A stretch of DNA of 64,000 nucleotides from Pseudomonas ovata (lineage in GTDB: Bacteria; Pseudomonadota; Gammaproteobacteria; Pseudomonadales; Pseudomonadaceae), in the NCBI RefSeq assembly GCF_003131185.1, contig NZ_QFFU01000008.1, forward strand, positions 124,001 to 188,000, given 5' to 3'. This document shows, piece after piece, positions 42,426 through 51,810 of the stretch. Under the pieces are notes generated by a model, which had not been told where the DNA came from, searched no databases, and was given only the letters and a program-made list of their open reading frames with translations. Every line of letters begins with the position of its first letter. Position 1 is the first letter of the stretch. The translations under genes were made by a program, and so were the position numbers.

Positions 42426-43289
42426 TCAGGCCGAGGTGGCGTGAGCCAGGGCCTGGCCCATATTGACCTTGGATTCAGCTGCCAAGTGCTCGGCCCATTT
42501 GACCTGTTCGGGCCCGAACAGGACGATGACAGTGGAGCCCAGCTTGAAGCGGCCCATCTCGGCGCCTTTTTCCAGATGGATCGGTGCCCGTGCCGCTTCG
42601 TCGTAGCGCACGGTCTTCAGCGTGCGCTTGGGCGGCGTGACCAGCCCGGCCCAGACCGTTTCGACCGAGGCGACGATCATCGCCCCGACCAGCACCATGG
42701 CCATCGGGCCGCGCTCGGTGTCGAAGATGCAGACCACGCGCTCGTTGCGTGCGAACAGCTCCGGCACGTTTTCAGCCGTGGTCTGGTTGACCGAGAAGAT
42801 GCGCCCCGGCACATAGATCATTTCGCGCAGGGTGCCGGCCAATGGCATGTGCACGCGATGGTAGTCCTTGGGCGACAGGTACACAGTGGCGAACTCGCCG
42901 CCCATGAACGGCGCCGAGACGGCCGGGTCGCCGCCCAGCAGTTCAAGCACGCTGTAGCTGTGGCCCTTGGCCTGGAAAATCCGGCCCTGTTCGATCGGGC
43001 CCAGCTGGCTGATGGCGCCGTCGGCCGGGCTCAGTACTGCACCGGGCGTGGCATCCAGCGGGCGCGCGTCGGGTTTCAGCGCACGGGTGAAAAAGGCATT
43101 GAAGTGCTCATAGGCGGTGAGGTCTTCGACCTGGGCCTGGGACATGTCGATCTGGTAGCGACGTGCGAACCACGCCGTGAAGGCATTCTTGAACCAGCGC
43201 ACGCGGCATTCGGCCACGCAGCCGGCCAGGCGCGACAACAAGTGATGGGGCAGCAGGTACTGACTGAGAATAAACAGACGCTCTTTCAT
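42426..43289 (-). CDS. psd: Phosphatidylserine decarboxylase proenzyme
   Basis: 287 residues from ATG at 43289, with AGGAAG upstream. The self-cleavage motif LGST is present in [12 protein letters not shown], with Ser at about residue 252 becoming the pyruvoyl group. The catalytic partners lie in SPADGAI and [11 protein letters not shown]. It makes phosphatidylethanolamine at the inner membrane. The 268 bases upstream of its stop side (42158-42425) contain no gene that I can support. It lies just after rhdA on the same strand. Confidence 0.96.
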   Translation of the reverse strand: MKERLFILSQYLLPHHLLSRLAGCVAECRVRWFKNAFTAWFARRYQIDMSQAQVEDLTAYEHFNAFFTRALKPDARPLDATPGAVLSPADGAISQLGPIEQGRIFQAKGHSYSVLELLGGDPAVSAPFMGGEFATVYLSPKDYHRVHMPLAGTLREMIYVPGRIFSVNQTTAENVPELFARNERVVCIFDTERGPMAMVLVGAMIVASVETVWAGLVTPPKRTLKTVRYDEAARAPIHLEKGAEMGRFKLGSTVIVLFGPEQVKWAEHLAAESKVNMGQALAHATSA

Positions 43290-43344
43290 GAATCTTCCTA
43301 AGTAGTGATTGGGAGCCTGCCTGATCGGGCGGCAAGCTGCAGAG

Positions 43345-44160
43345 TCATTGTTCGACCGGCGTGTCGGGGTGGTTGCCCCATTCGCTCCAGGAACCGGCAT
43401 AGGCCTTGACCTGCGGGTAGCCCAGCGCCTTGGCGGCCAGGTAGGTAAAGCCCGAGCGGCGATGGCTCTGGCAATGGGTGATCACTTCCTTGTCGGGGGT
43501 AATGCCCAGGGCCTGCAGCGTTTGGGCGAGGTCCTGGCGAATGCGCAACTGGCGTGACGGGTCCATGCCACGCGTCCACTCGAAATTCACGGCGCCAGGA
43601 ATATGCCCGCCTTTGGCCGAGAGGCGTTTTGCCCCGGAAAACTCTTCCGGGGCACGGGCATCCCAGATCGCCAGATCCTCGGCGCCCAGGCGGCTTTGCA
43701 GGTACTCACGGGTCGCGGTGGGCTGATCGTGCAGTTCCAGGGTCACCGCAGCGGTGCCCGGTGCCGGTACGTCGGTGGACAAGGGCAGGCCCTCGGCGGT
43801 CCACGCCAGGACGCCGCCATTAAGGTAGTGGTAGTGCGTGTGGCCGATCACATCCAGCAACCAGATAAAGCGCCCGGACCAGCCGCCGCCTTCGTCGTCG
43901 TAGACCACATAGACCGCATCGGGATTATGGCCCAGCTCACCAAACAGGCGTTGCAGGTCGCTCAGGGCAGGTGTCAGGCCCGGCGCCGGCAGTTGGCCCA
44001 GGTGGGTGCGTTTGGGCTCTATGAAGCGGGCGCCGGGGATGTGCCCGGCGTCGTAGCGGGCCTGGGTGGTCAGGTCTACCAGAATCAGTTCCGGCGCGGC
44101 CAGCCGAGCCTGCAGGTCGCGGGGCTCGATGACCAGCGGCAAGTCGTTGAACACGGACAT
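43345..44160 (-). CDS. rhdA: Thiosulfate sulfurtransferase (rhodanese)
   Basis: 271 residues with two rhodanese domains. The catalytic Cys is C230 in [11 protein letters not shown], matching Cys230 of Azotobacter RhdA; the first domain is inactive. It moves sulfane sulfur from thiosulfate to acceptors and helps iron-sulfur clusters and redox balance. It is followed on the same strand by psd. Confidence 0.93.
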   Translation of the reverse strand: MSVFNDLPLVIEPRDLQARLAAPELILVDLTTQARYDAGHIPGARFIEPKRTHLGQLPAPGLTPALSDLQRLFGELGHNPDAVYVVYDDEGGGWSGRFIWLLDVIGHTHYHYLNGGVLAWTAEGLPLSTDVPAPGTAAVTLELHDQPTATREYLQSRLGAEDLAIWDARAPEEFSGAKRLSAKGGHIPGAVNFEWTRGMDPSRQLRIRQDLAQTLQALGITPDKEVITHCQSHRRSGFTYLAAKALGYPQVKAYAGSWSEWGNHPDTPVEQ

Positions 44161-44198
44161 TTCCAGCCTCCCTTGATGAGCAAAGGCACAAATTGTAG

Positions 44199-44226
44199 CC
44201 CAGGCCGAGCTGGAAAAGGGCCTGGG
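44199..44226. terminator. Hairpin after the HDOD gene
   Basis: CCCAGGCC and GGCCTGGG form a perfect 8-base stem with a 12-base loop, 20 bases downstream of the HDOD stop on the minus strand. There is only a weak T-tract after it. Confidence 0.4.
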
Positions 44227-44246
44227 CGTCGATCAGCGCTGCCCGG

Positions 44247-45776
44247 TCAGGACTTGAGCTGGACGAAATTGGCCAGCGCCCGCTCGATGCATTGCGCGGT
44301 TTTGCCGAAGGCCTGCACAGCGATGTCCGACAGCGGGCTGCCGCCCTGGTCGGCGATGGCCAGCATCAATACCTTGCCGTTGCGGCTCAATGAGCGAATC
44401 AGCAAGTGCTGGCCCTTGAACAGAGTCTTGAACACCGGCGGCAGCAAGGCGGCGAACTGCGCGTGGTTGGCCGGTGTCAGGCGCAACTGGGTCGGCTGGC
44501 CGAGCAGGCGCTCCAGCACCTTGCTGTCCTTGAGCGGGAACTGCAAGGCGGCGTTATCGGTGCTCATGCCGGCCAGTTGGTGCACGCGCAGCAGGCTGGC
44601 GGTCTTGTCGGGCATCAGCAGCATGACCCGTTGCATGCCGCAGGCCACCAGCGCATCGCGGGCCAGGGTGGTCAGGTGCATGGCATTGTTGAACGGGCTG
44701 GGTTCGACCAGCAGCTCCGCGCACAGCTTGCGCCAGCGTTGCAGGGCATCGGCCGAGGGCGGCGGGGCGGGCTCGTGGTTGTTGGCAATACGCCTGAAGT
44801 CCCACGGCCAGAGCAGGGATTCGACCGGGTGCCACAGGTCTGGGCTCGCATGCTGGCGACCACTGCTGGCCGCGTTCTGGTGCACCTGCTGCTGGACATC
44901 CTCCAGTGGCTGTTGCAGGTACAGGCTGCTGAGCAGTTCCCAGCGCAGGCAGTGCGGGCTGTTCCAGGCCTGCTGGGCTGACAGCGCCAGACCATTGCCC
45001 AGCAACACGGTGTTGGCCGGCTGGTTGAACCAGCGCTGCAGAGGGTTATCGGCGTCCATGTCGCGCTGCTGCTGCAGGGGGTCATGGTTCTCGCGGGCGA
45101 TGCGCAGGGTCTTGACCCACTCGCGACGTTCCTTGATCAGCACGGTATAGCCGCGGGTGACCCACAGCGGCAGGCGCCAGGTTTCGGCCAGCGCCAGGCA
45201 CAGGTCCAGCAGGTTGATACCGAACAGTTCCTGCTCGACGCGCCGGCTCGACTCGCCCTTGTGGATGACCCGCAGCTCCCACTCTTCAAGCAGCGTGGGG
45301 TGTGCCAGTGCCATCGGCCACAGCGGTGAGAGAAATAACAGGCTGCCCAGATGAATGTCCTGCCACAGGCGTGCCAGGCGGCTGGCGAACAGGCCGCTGG
45401 CCTGCTGGGTCGCGTGCTGGCTGATCAGGATCAGTTGCCGATAGGCCTTGGGGATCTCGTCTGCCGGCTTGGCCGGCAGGCGATTGAGCAGCACCTCGGT
45501 GCGCGCAAGGCCCAGGCGGTTGAGCGCCACTTCCAGGCTCTCGGCCTGTTCGGCCAGGCCGTGGGCATGCTGATTGGCTTCGCGCAGCACGCTCAGGACC
45601 AGGGCCGGGCTTTCCTGCATCATGTCGGCAATGTCACGCAACGAGCGGCGGCTGTCATTGAGCGCCGAGCGTACATGGGCGTGATTGTGCTGCGGAATCG
45701 GCAGCGCAAGGCCATCCAGTTGCCTGACCCAGGCATCAAGTGTTCGTGGGCGTGGAAAATGTGGCGTTGTCGGCAT
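44247..45776 (-). CDS. HDOD-domain signalling protein
   Basis: 509 residues. The N-terminal HDOD half has LALPIPQHNHAHVRSALND, DIADMMQESPALVLSVLREAN and LGLARTEVLLNRLPA. The C-terminal third looks like a GAF-type fold (VLMLAIADQGGSPLSD) near residue 460. No HD metal pair or output domain is visible. HDOD proteins act as non-enzymatic scaffolds in stress or motility signalling. It is divergent from motA, with the sigma-28 promoter between. Confidence 0.82.
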   Translation of the reverse strand: MPTTPHFPRPRTLDAWVRQLDGLALPIPQHNHAHVRSALNDSRRSLRDIADMMQESPALVLSVLREANQHAHGLAEQAESLEVALNRLGLARTEVLLNRLPAKPADEIPKAYRQLILISQHATQQASGLFASRLARLWQDIHLGSLLFLSPLWPMALAHPTLLEEWELRVIHKGESSRRVEQELFGINLLDLCLALAETWRLPLWVTRGYTVLIKERREWVKTLRIARENHDPLQQQRDMDADNPLQRWFNQPANTVLLGNGLALSAQQAWNSPHCLRWELLSSLYLQQPLEDVQQQVHQNAASSGRQHASPDLWHPVESLLWPWDFRRIANNHEPAPPPSADALQRWRKLCAELLVEPSPFNNAMHLTTLARDALVACGMQRVMLLMPDKTASLLRVHQLAGMSTDNAALQFPLKDSKVLERLLGQPTQLRLTPANHAQFAALLPPVFKTLFKGQHLLIRSLSRNGKVLMLAIADQGGSPLSDIAVQAFGKTAQCIERALANFVQLKS

Positions 45777-45898
45777 ACGGGGCGGCCTGTACGGCTAGGA
45801 ATCTGTCAGTTGTGGTTTACGCTTATTCAGACCTTGCGATGTCATGTATTGTTACACCCTGCCTCATGGACGAAACAGGTTTTTTCACAGGATCAGCC

Positions 45899-45925
45899 TA
45901 CAGTCTGGCTCAGTGAAGCCGATAA
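45899..45925 (+). promoter_or_regulatory. Sigma-28 (FliA) promoter of motAB
   Basis: TACAGTCT, 11 bases, GCCGATAA. The consensus is TAAAGTTT-N11-GCCGATAA: the -10 is perfect and the -35 matches 6 of 8. It lies 68 bases before the motA start, in the gap to the divergent HDOD gene. This fits late flagellar gene control. Confidence 0.85.
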
Positions 45926-45993
45926 GCAGAACAGCAGCTCCATCGTTGCATCGCACCTATCCCTGAATCCGACTGAACAAGTAGTTTTTACCT

Positions 45994-46845
45994 ATGGCTA
46001 AAATCATCGGCATTATTGTCGTTTTCGCAAGCGTCCTCAGCGGATACGTGCTGTCCCACGGCCAGATCATGGCCCTGTTCCAGCCCTTCGAGGTCCTGAT
46101 CATCGGTGGTGCGGCCCTGGGTGCCTTCTTGCAGGCCAACCCGGGTCATATGACCATGCATGTGTTCAAAAAGTCGCTGAAGATGTTCGGCACCCGCTTT
46201 ACCCATGCCTATTACCTCGAAGTGCTGGGGCTGATCTACGAGATTCTCAACAAGAGCCGTCGCGAAGGCATGATGGCCATCGAAGGCGACATCGAAGAGC
46301 CGGCCTCCAGCCCGATCTTTGCCAAGTACCCCGGCGTACTCAAGGATGACCGCATGACGGCGTACATCTGCGACTACCTGCGCATCATGTCCTCGGGCAA
46401 CATGGCGCCCCACGAGCTTGAAGGCCTGTTCGACATGGAGCTGCTGAGCATGAAGGAAGAGCTCGAGCATCCTTCCCATGCGGTCACCGGCATCGCCGAC
46501 GGCATGCCCGGCTTCGGTATCGTTGCGGCGGTACTGGGGATCGTGGTGACCATGGCCTCGCTGGGCTCCGGCGACAAGGCCGCCATCGGTCAGCACGTGG
46601 GTGCGGCCCTGGTGGGTACCTTCTTCGGTATTCTGGCGGCCTACGGCTTCTTCGGCCCGCTGGCCACTTCCCTGGCGCACGATGCCAAGGAAGAGATGAA
46701 CGTCTACGAGTGCATCAAGGCCTCGCTGGTCGCGTCCGCTTCCGGCATGCCGCCGTCACTGGCCGTCGAGTTCGGCCGCAAGGTTCTTTACCCGGCTCAT
46801 CGCCCCAGCTTCAGCGAGCTGGAACAAGCCGTACGCGGTCGCTAA
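45994..46845 (+). CDS. motA: Flagellar motor stator protein MotA
   Basis: 283 residues with four spans. The last two helices hold GIVAAVLGIVVTMASL and AALVGTFFGILAAYGFF, and the cytoplasmic loop has the long helical LRIMSSGNMAPHELEGLFD. The Na/H-conducting stator needs MotB, which starts 3 bases later. The family form matches Pseudomonas MotAB rather than MotCD. Confidence 0.96.
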   Translation: MAKIIGIIVVFASVLSGYVLSHGQIMALFQPFEVLIIGGAALGAFLQANPGHMTMHVFKKSLKMFGTRFTHAYYLEVLGLIYEILNKSRREGMMAIEGDIEEPASSPIFAKYPGVLKDDRMTAYICDYLRIMSSGNMAPHELEGLFDMELLSMKEELEHPSHAVTGIADGMPGFGIVAAVLGIVVTMASLGSGDKAAIGQHVGAALVGTFFGILAAYGFFGPLATSLAHDAKEEMNVYECIKASLVASASGMPPSLAVEFGRKVLYPAHRPSFSELEQAVRGR

Positions 46846-46848
46846 GCC

Positions 46849-47865
46849 ATGGAAAACAATCAGCCGATAATCATCAAGCGGGTCAAGCGCTTCGGTGGCG
46901 GACACCACGGTGGTGCCTGGAAAATCGCCTTCGCCGACTTTGCGACGGCGATGATGGCGTTCTTCCTGGTGCTCTGGCTGATGTCGGCCGCCACGCCCGA
47001 AGAGCTGGTGGCGATTGCCGGCTACTTCAAGGACCCGGTCGGTTTCAGCGACAGCGGCTCGCCGTATGTGATCGACCTGGGTGGCTCGCCGGAAATGGCG
47101 CCGGACCGCTCCCTGAACCCCGAGATCAAGAGCACGCCAAGCCCGGACACCGTGCCGATCGAGTCTGACGACGCCGAGGCCAAGGCCGATCAGGTCGAGA
47201 AAGAACGCCTGGAAATGCTCCTGCAAGAGCTGCAGAACAAGGTTGAAGAAAGCCCGCAACTGCAGAAATTCAAGGACCAGATCCTGCTGGAAATCACCCA
47301 GGACGGCTTGCGCATCCAGATTGTGGATGCTGATAACCGGCCGATGTTCGACTCCGGCAGTGCGCGGCTCAAACCGTACTTCGAAGACATCCTCCTGGCC
47401 CTGGCCGACACCATCAAGGATGTGCCGAACAAGATCAGCGTCAGCGGCCACACCGATGCCAAGCCGTTTGCCGGCGCGGGCGAGTTCGGTAACTGGGAGC
47501 TGTCGGCCAGTCGTGCCAACGCGGCACGTCGTGCCCTGGTGGCCGGCACTTATCCGGAGTCGCAAGTGGCGCGGGTGGTGGGCTATGCCTCCTCGGCGCT
47601 GTATGACCGCAACCAGCCGCTCAATCCGATCAACCGGCGCATCGACATCGTGGTTCTGACCAAGAAGGCCCAGCAGTTGATCGATGGCGACCAGGGCACC
47701 GGTACGGCCCCGGCAGGCACGCCGGCCGCACCTGCCACGCCGGCCGCGCCAGGCGCTTCCGGCACGGCCCCTGCGGTTGATCCACAGGCGGGTGTGCTGC
47801 CGCGTGATGTGCGCCAGCGCCTGAACCTGTTCGAGCAGGGCGGTGTGCAGGCGCCGAGGCAGTAA
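46849..47865 (+). CDS. motB: Flagellar motor stator protein MotB
   Basis: 338 residues. The essential Asp is D30 in AFADFATAMMAF at the start of the single span. The C-terminal OmpA-like peptidoglycan-binding domain has SGHTDAKPF and ELSASRANAARRALV. The tail after residue 280 is an Ala/Pro/Thr linker. It works with MotA as the torque-generating stator. Confidence 0.96.
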   Translation: MENNQPIIIKRVKRFGGGHHGGAWKIAFADFATAMMAFFLVLWLMSAATPEELVAIAGYFKDPVGFSDSGSPYVIDLGGSPEMAPDRSLNPEIKSTPSPDTVPIESDDAEAKADQVEKERLEMLLQELQNKVEESPQLQKFKDQILLEITQDGLRIQIVDADNRPMFDSGSARLKPYFEDILLALADTIKDVPNKISVSGHTDAKPFAGAGEFGNWELSASRANAARRALVAGTYPESQVARVVGYASSALYDRNQPLNPINRRIDIVVLTKKAQQLIDGDQGTGTAPAGTPAAPATPAAPGASGTAPAVDPQAGVLPRDVRQRLNLFEQGGVQAPRQ

Positions 47866-47964
47866 GCCCGGCCGGCGGCAGGTTTTGGTCCGGGCGTCGT
47901 TCCCGGCTGAAGCGGTTTGCCGCCCGGATGGTTACGGCGCTACTTGGCTGATTGGCATCAGTCC

Positions 47965-48054
47965 GTAGGAGCGACCAACGGTCGCGATTGCATCCTGCCA
48001 GCCGCCGGCGATATTGAATGTACTGGCCCCTTCGCGACCGGTGGTCGCTCCCAC
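47965..48054. repeat. Paired REP element, second type
   Basis: GTAGGAGCGACCAACGGTCGCGA and TTCGCGACCGGTGGTCGCTCCCAC form inverted arms of a second REP family, different from the GTAGGAGCGCGC type. It lies after motB in a 286-base gap to the converging rsgA. Nothing else was found in that gap except the arm at 48098. Confidence 0.9.
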
Positions 48055-48097
48055 AGGATCTATGTCAGACCTTGAATAGGGGCCAGACGCAAAACCC

Positions 48098-48120
48098 GCA
48101 GGCGCGACCCACGGTCGCGA
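48098..48120. repeat. Single REP arm, second type
   Basis: GCAGGCGCGACCCACGGTCGCGA is one arm with no partner nearby, about 44 bases after the paired element. Confidence 0.75.
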
Positions 48121-48151
48121 ATGCCGCTGCCGCCGCTCGGCAGCAGGGCGC

Positions 48152-49183
48152 TTAGTATTCGTCTTGCGGCAGGCTGGCCAGGATCGAGCGGTAGCTGTGC
48201 ATCCGCTGCGGTGAAATCCGGCCTTCTTCCAGCCCCTTGAGCAGTGCGCAACCCGGCTCGCGGTCATGATTGCAGTCACGGAAGCGACAGGTACCGATCA
48301 GGTTGTTGAACTCGATGAAGCCGGCTTCCACGTCATGACGGCTGACGTGCACCAGGCCGAACTCTCGAATGCCCGGTGAGTCGATCAGTTCGCCGCCGTT
48401 CGGGAAGTGGAACAGCCGTGCGGTCGTCGTAGTGTGCGTGCCTTGCCCGGAAAATTCCGACAGCGGCCCGACCCGTGTGCCCACGTCCGGCAACAGGCTG
48501 TTGACCAGCGATGACTTGCCCACCCCCGACTGACCCACGAATACGCTGACCTGGCCGTTCAGGCGTTCCTGCAGTTGCTGCATGCCATCGCCGTGGTGCG
48601 CCGACACTTCCAGCACCGGATAGCCCAGGCCGCGGTACACCGACAGCATCTCGTTGAGCACGATCGCGTTCTGCTCGTCGATCAGGTCGGCCTTGTTGAG
48701 CAACAGCAACGGGTGAATGCCGGCATGTTCGGCGGCCACCAGGTAGCGGTCGATCAGGTTGGCATGGGGCTCGGGCATCGGCGCAAACACGATCACGATC
48801 AGGTCGACGTTGGCCGCCACCGGCTTGAGCTGGCCGCGCGAGTCCGGACGGCACAGCTCGGTGCTGCGCGGCAGTTGTGCAACGATCACGCCGATGCCCT
48901 GGTTGCCGGCCCGCCAGACGACCCGGTCGCCGGTGACCAGCGCCGGCAGGTTGGCACGCAGGTGGCAGCGGTAGGTCTGGCCCTGCAGCTCGCCTTCCTG
49001 GGCCTCGACTTCGACCTGGACGCCGAAGTGCGCAATCACCAGGCCGACCTGCTCAGGGCCCAGATCGCCGCCTTCGAGGATTTCGACCGCCTGTGACTCG
49101 CGTTTGGCAGCGCGGGCGGCGCGCTCGCCCTGGATCTTTTCGATGCGCCAGTTCTGGCGGCGATTGAGTTGGCGTTTGGCCAT
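48152..49183 (-). CDS. rsgA: Small ribosomal subunit GTPase RsgA
   Basis: 343 residues from ATG at 49183. The circularly permuted GTPase order is seen: NKAD (163-166) before G1 GQSGVGKSS (217-225), then DSPG near 268. An OB fold precedes it and a zinc finger follows with C299, C304, H306 and C312. It matures the 30S subunit. It is divergent from orn. Confidence 0.96.
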   Translation of the reverse strand: MAKRQLNRRQNWRIEKIQGERAARAAKRESQAVEILEGGDLGPEQVGLVIAHFGVQVEVEAQEGELQGQTYRCHLRANLPALVTGDRVVWRAGNQGIGVIVAQLPRSTELCRPDSRGQLKPVAANVDLIVIVFAPMPEPHANLIDRYLVAAEHAGIHPLLLLNKADLIDEQNAIVLNEMLSVYRGLGYPVLEVSAHHGDGMQQLQERLNGQVSVFVGQSGVGKSSLVNSLLPDVGTRVGPLSEFSGQGTHTTTTARLFHFPNGGELIDSPGIREFGLVHVSRHDVEAGFIEFNNLIGTCRFRDCNHDREPGCALLKGLEEGRISPQRMHSYRSILASLPQDEY

Positions 49184-49290
49184 GGGGACTTCCGATGTGT
49201 GAGGCCCGAGCCCCGCCATCTGGCAGCGACCGGCCCGCAAAAATGAACAGCAAGGGTGCAAGGGGCCGATACTAGCACGCCGCGCTAGGC

Positions 49291-49296
49291 TAAACT
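49291..49296 (+). promoter_or_regulatory. Possible -10 box of orn
   Basis: TAAACT followed by GCGCC lies 26 bases before the orn ATG, with GAGGAG in between as ribosome site. No clear -35. Confidence 0.4.
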
Positions 49297-49322
49297 GCGC
49301 CCCTACGCCGAGGAGCCCGAAC

Positions 49323-49856
49323 ATGCAGAGCAAGCACAACCTGATCTGGATCGACCTGGAAATGACCGGTCTCGATCCTGATCATGACGTCATCATCGAG
49401 ATGGCCACCATCATTACCGACAGCGAACTCAATACCCTGGCTGAAGGCCCGGTGATCGCCATTCATCAGAGCGATGAAATCCTCGCCGGCATGGACGAAT
49501 GGAACACCCGCCAGCACGGCGGCTCGGGCCTGACCCAGCGGGTGCGCGAAAGCCAGGTCGACATGGCGCAGGCCGAGGCCCTGACCCTGGACTTCATCAA
49601 GCAGTTGGTGCCGGAGCGCAGTTCGCCGATCTGCGGCAACAGCATCTGCCAGGACCGCCGCTTCCTGTACCGGCACATGAAAAGCCTGGAAAACTACTTT
49701 CACTACCGCAACCTGGACGTCTCGACGCTCAAGGAGCTGGCCGCCCGCTGGGCGCCGGAGCTGAAGTTCAAGAAGGGCAGCACCCACCTGGCGCTGGACG
49801 ACATTCGCGAGTCCATTGCCGAGCTGCGTTACTACCGCCAGCATTTCATCAAGTAA
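49323..49856 (+). CDS. orn: Oligoribonuclease
   Basis: 177 residues, near the normal length. The DEDDh exonuclease motifs are D11/E13 in [22 protein letters not shown] and [18 protein letters not shown]. It ends RNA decay by degrading dinucleotides, including pGpG from c-di-GMP breakdown. Confidence 0.97.
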   Translation: MQSKHNLIWIDLEMTGLDPDHDVIIEMATIITDSELNTLAEGPVIAIHQSDEILAGMDEWNTRQHGGSGLTQRVRESQVDMAQAEALTLDFIKQLVPERSSPICGNSICQDRRFLYRHMKSLENYFHYRNLDVSTLKELAARWAPELKFKKGSTHLALDDIRESIAELRYYRQHFIK

Positions 49857-49954
49857 GCACCACTGCCTGCGTGCGGTGAATAAACTTCGCCGCACCCTTT
49901 CAGTGCGCAGGGCGGCTGGGTAGACTGCGCGCCTTTGTCACCGGGGCTGCCGCC

Positions 49955-50566
49955 ATGTTGTTGATGCTTTACCTGATTGCCATCACGGCCGAGGCCATGA
50001 CCGGAGCCCTGTCGGCCGGACGTCGTGGCATGGACTGGTTCGGCGTGGTGCTGATCGCCTGCGTCACGGCCCTGGGCGGCGGTTCGGTGCGTGATGTGCT
50101 GATCGGCCACTACCCGCTGACCTGGGTCAAGCACCCCGAATACCTGGTGCTGACCAGCGTGGCAGCCTTGGTGACCATTTTCATCGCGCCGTTGATGCGT
50201 CACCTGCGCTCGCTGTTTCTGGTGCTCGACGCCCTGGGGCTGGTGGCCTTTACCCTGATCGGCTGCATGACCGCTCTGGAAGCCGGCCACGGCATGTTGA
50301 TCGCCTCGGTGTGCGGGGTCATCACGGGGGTATTCGGCGGCATCCTGCGCGACATCTTCTGTAACGACATCCCGCTGATCTTCCGCCGCGAACTGTACGC
50401 CAGCGTGTCGTTCCTGGCGGCCTGGTGTTTCCTGCTGTGCGGCTATTTCAACCTGCCCGAGGAGCAGGCGATCCTGATCACCCTGTCAGGCGGTCTCCTG
50501 CTGCGCCTGCTGGCCATCCGCTTCAAATGGGAAATGCCCAAGTTTGTCTACAAGGATGATCATTAG
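49955..50566 (+). CDS. Trimeric intracellular cation (TRIC) channel family protein
   Basis: 203 residues with seven hydrophobic spans in two repeats, each with its family motif: GGGSVRDVL and GGILRDIFC. The UPF0126/TRIC family includes bacterial potassium-conducting channels, but physiological function in Pseudomonas is not established. A TAGACT hexamer followed by GCGCGCC lies 28 bases before the ATG. Confidence 0.88.
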   Translation: MLLMLYLIAITAEAMTGALSAGRRGMDWFGVVLIACVTALGGGSVRDVLIGHYPLTWVKHPEYLVLTSVAALVTIFIAPLMRHLRSLFLVLDALGLVAFTLIGCMTALEAGHGMLIASVCGVITGVFGGILRDIFCNDIPLIFRRELYASVSFLAAWCFLLCGYFNLPEEQAILITLSGGLLLRLLAIRFKWEMPKFVYKDDH

Positions 50567-50602
50567 GTACAGGGCATCATCTGCCACCTTGGCGCCAGAT
50601 CT

Positions 50603-50673
50603 GGAGGAGCGACCAACGGTCGCGAAAAGGTCTGCATGATTCATTGTGGCATTCGCGACCGCTGGTCGCTCCT
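50603..50673. repeat. Paired REP element, second type, overlapping queG 3' end
   Basis: GGAGGAGCGACCAACGGTCGCGA and CGCGACCGCTGGTCGCTCCTGC form the arms. The right arm lies inside the queG reading frame and encodes its last residues. Confidence 0.88.
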
Positions 50674-51747
50674 GCTGGTGTGTTGTTCGATCGCCCATTG
50701 CACATGTTCGCGCACCAGCTCTGACGGATAGTCGCGGCGTGCTTCGAGGGCCTGCAGCACGCTGATGGTCGAGGGCGCGTTGCCCAGGCCGACCGCCAGG
50801 TTGCGCAGCCAGCGCTCGTAGCCGGCGCGGCGCAGCGGGGAGCCTTCGGTGCTGGCCAGAAAACGCTCTTCGTCCCACATGAACAGTTCGGCCAGGCCGG
50901 CGTTGTCCAGGTTATGGCGCGGCTGGAAGTCGCCTTGCGTCGTCGGCCTGGCGAAGCGGTTCCAGGGGCAGACGATCTGGCAATCGTCGCAGCCGAACAC
51001 GCGGTTGCCGATCAGGGGCCGCAGCTCGACAGGGATGGCGGTCTTGAGCTCGATGGTCAGGTAGGAAATGCAGCGCCGCGCATCAAGCACATAAGGGCCG
51101 ACGAAGGCGGCGGTCGGGCAGATGTCCAGGCAGGCGGTACAACGTCCGCAGTGTTCGCTGGCATGAGGCGCATCAACCGGCAAGGGCAGGTCGACAAACA
51201 GCTCGCCCAGAAAGAAGAAGCTGCCGGCCTTGCGGTTGAGCACCAGGGTGTTCTTGCCGATCCAGCCCAGGCCGGCCTGCTCGGCAATGGCCTTTTCCAG
51301 CACCGGCGCGCTGTCGACGAAGGCGCGAAAGCCGAACGGGCCAATGGCCTGCTGAATGCGCTCGGCCAGTTGTTGCAGGCGCTTGCGTACCAGCTTGTGG
51401 TAATCACGGCCCAGGGCATAGCGCGAGACGTAGGCTTTTTCCGGCTCACCAAGACGCTGGTTCATCTCGCTGTCGCCCGGCAAGTAATCCATGCGCAGCG
51501 ACACCACGCGCAAGGTGCCGGGCACCAGTTGCCCGGGATGGGAACGTTTGCTGCCGTGCGCGGCCATATAGTCCATCTCGCCGTGGTAACCCGCGTCGAG
51601 CCAGCGTTGCAGGTGCAGTTCGTGCTCCTTGAGGTCCAGCCCGCTGATGCCGACTTGCTGGAAACCCAGCTCAAGGCCCCAGGTCTTGATCGACCGGGCA
51701 AGGGTGGCAAGGTCGTCGTCGGTCAGTTGTGCGGTAGTGGCGGACAT
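50641..51747 (-). CDS. queG: Epoxyqueuosine reductase
   Basis: 368 residues from ATG at 51747. Two iron-sulfur ligand sets are seen, HCGRCTACLDICP and CDDCQIVCPWN, and a cobalamin-binding N-terminal part (LGELFVDLPLPVDAP, SRYALGRDYHKLVRKR). It performs the final step of queuosine synthesis in tRNA. The last residues (SRSDQRSRMPQ) are encoded by a REP arm. It is divergent from nnr, with 63 bases between start codons. Confidence 0.95.
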   Translation of the reverse strand: MSATTAQLTDDDLATLARSIKTWGLELGFQQVGISGLDLKEHELHLQRWLDAGYHGEMDYMAAHGSKRSHPGQLVPGTLRVVSLRMDYLPGDSEMNQRLGEPEKAYVSRYALGRDYHKLVRKRLQQLAERIQQAIGPFGFRAFVDSAPVLEKAIAEQAGLGWIGKNTLVLNRKAGSFFFLGELFVDLPLPVDAPHASEHCGRCTACLDICPTAAFVGPYVLDARRCISYLTIELKTAIPVELRPLIGNRVFGCDDCQIVCPWNRFARPTTQGDFQPRHNLDNAGLAELFMWDEERFLASTEGSPLRRAGYERWLRNLAVGLGNAPSTISVLQALEARRDYPSELVREHVQWAIEQHTSRSDQRSRMPQ

Positions 51748-51810
51748 GCGAAAGGAGAAACCAGAGACAAGGTGCGTATAATTCTGCCAGACATTGGAGC
51801 TCATGAACGC

